From: Pseudoxanthomonas indica
Lineage (GTDB): Bacteria; Pseudomonadota; Gammaproteobacteria; Xanthomonadales; Xanthomonadaceae
Direction: 5' to 3'
Assembly (NCBI RefSeq): GCF_900167565.1
Contig: NZ_FUZV01000002.1
Coordinates: forward strand, 868,001-932,000
Length of the DNA stretch: 64,000 nt
This document shows, piece after piece, positions 59,987-64,000 of this stretch. Numbering within the stretch: position 1 is the first letter of the stretch; every line of letters begins with the position of its first letter. The notes beneath the pieces were generated by a model that saw only the letters and a program-made list of their open reading frames with translations, was not told the DNA's origin and did not search any database. The translations under genes and the position numbers were made by a program.

Positions 59987-60949
59987 TCAGGGTGGCCGCA
60001 GCGGCTCCTCATCGCGCACGCGCAGGAAGCGGGCGAAACGCGGAAGCCCCCGCCGGGTCAGGCCGTCGTAGCGATACGTGACCACGCTGCCGAGGGGCGG
60101 CGGCTGCGCGCGCTGCGCATCGCTGAAGCCACTGCCCAGGCGGAACCGGCGTCCATCGCTGGCCTGCACCGACAGCGCGCCCAGCATGCCGGCGTACTTG
60201 CCCTTGCCGGGCACATGGCCGACCACCCGCGCGTCGCTTTCCAGATGCGGCTTGAGCTTGAGCAGGTGCAGACTGCGCCCGGCCACATAGCGGCCTTGCG
60301 CGTGATGCAGCATCAGGCCTTCGCCGCCTGCGCCCACCACCTCGCGCAGCTTGGCCTGCAACTGCGCCATGTCTGCCAGGCGATGTTGCGGGATGACCTG
60401 CAGCCAGGGCACGCGCGCCGTCGTGACCGCGCGCTGCAAACGACGCAGACGCACATCGAACACCTCGCGCTGTGCAGGTGCATCGAACACCATGAACTTC
60501 ATCTGCCGCCAAGCCGCAGCGTCTTCGCGATAGCGGCGCACCAGGCCACTGGTGGCCTCAAAGCGGCCGCGCCCCAGCCACAACTCCCCATCCAGTGGCA
60601 GATCGGGCCAGCCCCGCACGAACCACGCCGGTACGCTGATGCGCGCGCCGCCGCGGGTGATCAGCTGACGCCCGTCCCAGCGCGCCCGCACGCCATCGAG
60701 TTTCTCGCTGATCCAGTAATCGCGCACATCAATGCCGCCGCGCATCGGCGTGGCCAGCATCATCCCCGGTGCTGCCGGCTGCCGCGCCTCGCCGGGCCCG
60801 AGGGTCTCCTGCAGCAGCCGCATGGCCGGCAACCGGTCACTTGAATGCGCCTGCAAAAGCGCCATCGCGTCGGCCGCGCGCACGCCGGGCAGCCCCGACA
60901 GCATCAGCGCCAGTCCGCCGAACAACATCCACCCGCCACGTACCCGCAT
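59987..60949 (-). CDS. ATP-dependent DNA ligase, LigE-type with signal peptide
   Basis: A 320-residue minimal DNA ligase. The adenylated Lys is in WISEKLDGVRARWDG (motif I, about 85), followed by motif III-like KFMVFDA, motif IV GEGLMLHHAQGRYVAG and motif V LLKLKPHLESDARVVG. The first 25 residues are a signal peptide (cut near VRA|ADA), as in Lig E enzymes, which are placed in the periplasm and linked to DNA uptake or biofilm DNA. The ATG at 60949 has an AAGGA/GGGAG site upstream. Confidence 0.88.
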   Translation of the reverse strand: MRVRGGWMLFGGLALMLSGLPGVRAADAMALLQAHSSDRLPAMRLLQETLGPGEARQPAAPGMMLATPMRGGIDVRDYWISEKLDGVRARWDGRQLITRGGARISVPAWFVRGWPDLPLDGELWLGRGRFEATSGLVRRYREDAAAWRQMKFMVFDAPAQREVFDVRLRRLQRAVTTARVPWLQVIPQHRLADMAQLQAKLREVVGAGGEGLMLHHAQGRYVAGRSLHLLKLKPHLESDARVVGHVPGKGKYAGMLGALSVQASDGRRFRLGSGFSDAQRAQPPPLGSVVTYRYDGLTRRGLPRFARFLRVRDEEPLRPP

Positions 60950-61064
60950 GATCCTTCTCCCGCGCCGCACATCGGCGCAGGGAGCAGGTTAGAAAGACGT
61001 CAAGCCACGGCGTGTCGCGACAATCCTCGCTGCAACGTAGGAAAACGCCGCATTCGCGGGTAGG

Positions 61065-61592
61065 TCAATACCGACCGATCTCGACACGGGCCGTGCCGTC
61101 CGCCGCCATGTGGATGCGGGTCAGGCGATCGTATTCGCTGTCCGGCATGGGGTCGGCGAGTTGACCCGACAGCGCGCTGACGATATCCGGCACCGTATTG
61201 CTGTGCCCCACCACCAGCACCGTGCCGCGCTGATGCGCCGCCTTCAACTGCGCCGCCACTTCCGCCGCCGGCCCTTTGGCGTAGTACGGGCGGATGGCCA
61301 CACGATGCGCGTCGGCGGTCGGTTGCCCGGTCTGCCGCGTGCGCTTGTACTCGGTGGCGTATACCGCCACCACCGGCGCCGTGGCCAGCGCCTGCGCCAA
61401 GCGCTGCGCACGCGCCCGGCCCAGCTCGGACAGATCCGGATCCTCCGGGTCGTTGGTGGCCTTTTCCGCATGCCGCACCACCACGAAGGTGAGCGCATCG
61501 CCGCTGGCCGCCGGGGGCGTGGTGCCGCAGCCGCCCAGCAGGCCGAGCGTGAGCAGGGCAAGGACAAACAAGCGCAAACGGGTCATGGCCAT
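61065..61592 (-). CDS. Histidine phosphatase family lipoprotein
   Basis: A 175-residue protein. The leader ends in lipobox LLGGC (about 22). The catalytic RHAEKA (His about 40) and the second His in VVGHSNTVPDI form the branch-1 histidine-phosphatase site, with YATEYKRTRQTGQPTADAHR between. Such lipidated or periplasmic members are SixA/phosphoglycerate-mutase-like and their substrate is open. An ATG at 61586 is an alternative start. Confidence 0.86.
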   Translation of the reverse strand: MAMTRLRLFVLALLTLGLLGGCGTTPPAASGDALTFVVVRHAEKATNDPEDPDLSELGRARAQRLAQALATAPVVAVYATEYKRTRQTGQPTADAHRVAIRPYYAKGPAAEVAAQLKAAHQRGTVLVVGHSNTVPDIVSALSGQLADPMPDSEYDRLTRIHMAADGTARVEIGRY

Positions 61593-61704
61593 CAATCCGT
61601 GGAAAAACCGGCGCCCAGCATAAGGCCTGCGTGCGGCTGACGGTCATGACGGCGTCATCGCGGCCGGGGTGGCTAGAATCCACCCAGCTACCCGGAAATT
61701 GTCC

Positions 61705-63264
61705 ATGGCGCGAAAGCTTCGCTGGTTTGGCCTGATCCTGTTGACGCTGGCGGTGGCCAGCTTTGTTTCCGTCTTCAGCTATGGGCGCTTTGCCGCGCGC
61801 GTGCACGGCCCGCCCTCGCACGCGCTGGCGCTGCAGCCGGCGCAGACGGTGCTGGACCGCAGCCTGTCGCCTCTCACCCAGGGCCGTGGCCAGCGCAGCG
61901 GTATCACCCTGCTGTCCGACAACCTGGACGCCTTCGCCATCCGCGCGCTCACCGCGCAGGCCGCCGGGCGCAGCCTGGATCTGCAGTACTACCTCTGGCA
62001 CGACGACTTCACCGGCCAGCTGCTGGATCGCGAACTGCTGCGCGCGGCCGATCGCGGCGTGCGCGTGCGCCTGTTGCTGGATGACATGAATGGTCATGGC
62101 AAGGATTCGTTCCTGGCCGCGATGGACACCCACCCCAACATCGAAGTACGCCTGTTCAATCCCACCCGCAACCGCGCCGGCGTGCTGGGTCGCGGCGTGG
62201 AGATGCTGCTGCGCGGCTTCAGCCTCAACCGGCGCATGCACAACAAGGCCTGGATTGCCGACGGCCGTGTGGCGGTGGTGGGTGGGCGCAACGTGGGTGA
62301 TGAATATTTCGACGCCGCCACCGATACCAATTTCCTGGATCTGGACGTGGCCCTGCTCGGTCCGGCAGTGCAGCAGACCGAAGCGATCTTCGATGCGTTC
62401 TGGAACAGCCAGGCGGCGATTCCGCTGGGCGCGCTGGTCAAGGTCGAGCCGGACGCGCTGGTGGAACTGCGCACGGAAGTGGAGAAGTCGGTGGCCTCGC
62501 GTCGCGCCGATCCCTATCTGGCGCGGCTGGCGCAGTCGCCTTCGGTGCGTAGCATGGTGGCGGGCGAAGCGCCGTTGTACTGGCTGGATCACGCGCAGGT
62601 GGTGTCCGACCCGCCGGCCAAGCTGGCCGGCGAAGGCCAGGAGCAGTGGCTGATGTTCAAGCTGTTCCCGGCGATGTCGGCGGCCAAGCGCGAGCTGCGC
62701 ATCATCTCGCCGTATTACGTGCCCGGCGATCGCGGCGTGCAATGGGCAGCGCAGTTGCGCGCGCGCGGGGTGAAGGTGGGCGTGCTGACCAACTCGCTCG
62801 CCGCCACCGACGTGATGGCCGTGCACAGCGGTTATGCCCCGTATCGGGTGCCGCTGCTGCGTGCGGGGGTGGAGCTGCACGAACTGATGCCGCAGGGGCA
62901 GCAGGATGGCGGCAGCCTGTTCGGATCCAGCGGCGCCAGCCTGCACACCAAGGCCTTTGCGGTGGATGGCGAGACCGGCTTCATTGGTTCCTTCAATCTG
63001 GATCCGCGCTCGATCAACCTCAACACCGAGATGGGCATCCTGTTCAAGGACAAACAGGCCACCGCACAGTTGCTGGCGCGCTACCGCGAAAAGAGCGGGC
63101 CGGAACAAAGCTACCGGCTGGCGCTGCTGGATGACGGCAGCCTGCGCTGGCACGAAGACGCGCACGTGCCGCCGCGCGTGTGGGAACACGAACCGGGCGT
63201 CGGTTTGTGGCGGCGCAGCGCAGTAAAAGTACTGGAGTGGTTACCGCTGGAGTCGCAGCTGTAG
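61705..63264 (+). CDS. clsC: Phospholipase D family protein, cardiolipin synthase C-like
   Basis: A 519-residue protein with one amino-terminal membrane helix (about 7-25) and two PLD (HKD) motifs: HNKAWIADGRVAVVGGRN (about 188-205) and HTKAFAVDGETGFIGSFN (about 415-432). DLQYYLWHDDFTGQLLDREL is typical of the ClsC (YmdC) group, which makes cardiolipin from phosphatidylglycerol and phosphatidylethanolamine. It starts at the ATG at 61705 rather than a GTG at 61669. No ymdB-like partner is next to it. Confidence 0.88.
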   Translation: MARKLRWFGLILLTLAVASFVSVFSYGRFAARVHGPPSHALALQPAQTVLDRSLSPLTQGRGQRSGITLLSDNLDAFAIRALTAQAAGRSLDLQYYLWHDDFTGQLLDRELLRAADRGVRVRLLLDDMNGHGKDSFLAAMDTHPNIEVRLFNPTRNRAGVLGRGVEMLLRGFSLNRRMHNKAWIADGRVAVVGGRNVGDEYFDAATDTNFLDLDVALLGPAVQQTEAIFDAFWNSQAAIPLGALVKVEPDALVELRTEVEKSVASRRADPYLARLAQSPSVRSMVAGEAPLYWLDHAQVVSDPPAKLAGEGQEQWLMFKLFPAMSAAKRELRIISPYYVPGDRGVQWAAQLRARGVKVGVLTNSLAATDVMAVHSGYAPYRVPLLRAGVELHELMPQGQQDGGSLFGSSGASLHTKAFAVDGETGFIGSFNLDPRSINLNTEMGILFKDKQATAQLLARYREKSGPEQSYRLALLDDGSLRWHEDAHVPPRVWEHEPGVGLWRRSAVKVLEWLPLESQL

Positions 63265-63275
63265 CGCAGTGGCGG

Positions 63276-64000
63276 CTATGGCCGCGCCGCCTGATCCACT
63301 TCACCGGCACGCAAGGTCAGCACCCGCGCACCGTCGCGGGTCACCGCCACCGTGTGCTCGAACTGCGCCGACAGCTTGCCGTCGCGGGTGTAGACCGGCC
63401 AGGTGCCGGGCTCGGATCGGATCGCCGCGCGGCCCTGGTTGATCATCGGCTCGATGGTGAACACCATGCCTTCCTGCAGTGCCAGGCCGGTGCCCGGCCG
63501 GCCGTAGTGCAGGATCTGCGGTTCTTCATGCATCTGCCGGCCAATGCCGTGTCCGCAGTATTCCCTGACCACGCTGTAGCCCTGCGCGCGTGCGTAGTGC
63601 TCGATGGCGTGGCCAATGTCGCCCAGGCGTGCGCCGGGGCGCACGGCGGCGATGCCTTTCCACATCGCGTTGTAGGCCGATGCCACCAGCCGGCGCGCGG
63701 GGTAGGCGACATCGCCGACGAGGTACGTGGTGCTGGAATCGGCGATATAGCCGTTCTTTTCCAGGGTGATGTCGAAGTTGACGATCTGCCCGCTGCGCAG
63801 CACGTCATCGGCCGATGGCACGCCGTGGCAGACCACATCGTCGATGGACGCGTTCAACGCAAACGCATAGTTGTATTGGCCGATGCTGGCCGGGCGCGCC
63901 TTGAGCTCATCGACGATCATGCGCTCGACGAAGGCGTTGATCGCCAGCGTGCTCATGCCTTCCATGGGCAGCTGGCCCAGCGCCTGAAAGACTTGGGCCA
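63276..64000 (-). CDS. map: Methionine aminopeptidase, type I (5' end outside the window)
   Basis: A 241-codon partial gene open to the window end. The reading frame continues upstream of the in-frame ATG at 63965 (AQVFQALGQLPMEG), so that ATG is internal. Metal ligands are NFDITLEKNGYIADSSTTYL (Asp pair), EYCGHGIGRQMHEEPQILHY (His), FTIEPMINQG (Glu) and QFEHTVAVT (Glu). It removes the initiator Met from new proteins. It may be a second map if another gene stands next to rpsB, which cannot be judged here. Confidence 0.93.
   Translation of the reverse strand, partial: AQVFQALGQLPMEGMSTLAINAFVERMIVDELKARPASIGQYNYAFALNASIDDVVCHGVPSADDVLRSGQIVNFDITLEKNGYIADSSTTYLVGDVAYPARRLVASAYNAMWKGIAAVRPGARLGDIGHAIEHYARAQGYSVVREYCGHGIGRQMHEEPQILHYGRPGTGLALQEGMVFTIEPMINQGRAAIRSEPGTWPVYTRDGKLSAQFEHTVAVTRDGARVLTLRAGEVDQAARP

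Overview
The window is GC-rich, densely packed Gram-negative chromosome. It most resembles Xanthomonadaceae (Pseudoxanthomonas, Stenotrophomonas or Lysobacter type). The grounds are minC-minD-minE order, a bacterial Bpt leucyl-transferase, a DUF2007 'pathogenicity-like' protein beside tesB, lipid-anchored PotF proteins, and two families of short palindromic intergenic repeats of the kind common in that family. I see no tRNA, rRNA, IS element, prophage or CRISPR array, and no gene-free stretch above 300 bases.

Layout. 1-2.4 kb: the minC-minD-minE operon behind a GNAT gene (minus). 2.6-7.0 kb: a DesK/NarL-type two-component pair, an SRPBCC membrane protein, DUF423 and an AlkA-like glycosylase (plus). 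7.1-11.3 kb: a six-gene minus operon with an SPFH membrane protein, a ribbon-helix-helix regulator, a frameshifted DUF4177 gene, a PH-domain membrane protein, an M15 peptidase and an FAD oxidase. 11.5-15.8 kb: purT and a small partner (plus), an EEP-family lipoprotein and bpt (minus), and a secreted EF-hand protein (plus). 15.9-20.5 kb: two tandem ECF sigma factors fused to membrane domains, each with the same upstream promoter-like element, then DUF2007, tesB and an amidase (minus). 20.7-26.5 kb: MOSC protein, YqiA-like esterase, rlmKL, a secreted protein, an Nei-family glycosylase and xth.

26.5-57 kb is dominated by polyamine and beta-alanine catabolism. bauA, ald and mmsA (minus) would turn beta-alanine into acetyl-CoA while ald recycles the L-alanine to pyruvate. 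They are divergent from puuR-puuC. Accessory genes lie between (a beta-propeller-like protein, HIT protein, two unknown proteins, a probable MddA methyltransferase, a DUF4242 pair with a LuxR-ATPase regulator, an MHS transporter, and a hemerythrin with a perfect FNR/Anr box). The second block has puuA-puuB (minus) divergent from puuD, a second puuA, spuC, potF1, potF2, potG, potH, potI and sad (plus). Together these encode an ABC polyamine importer, the gamma-glutamylated putrescine route, a direct transaminase route, and oxidation of succinate semialdehyde.

57-64 kb: two pirins, aquaporin Z, a periplasmic-type ATP-dependent DNA ligase, a histidine-phosphatase lipoprotein, a ClsC-like phospholipase D protein, and a methionine aminopeptidase cut by the window end.

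The most unusual signals are the membrane-fused ECF sigma pair with matching GTCACA-N15-CGTC elements, a palindromic repeat pair translated in frame within the minC linker, the SPFH/RHH operon with a helical-phase direct repeat upstream, and a one-base lesion in DUF4177 that creates an ATGA stop/start overlap.
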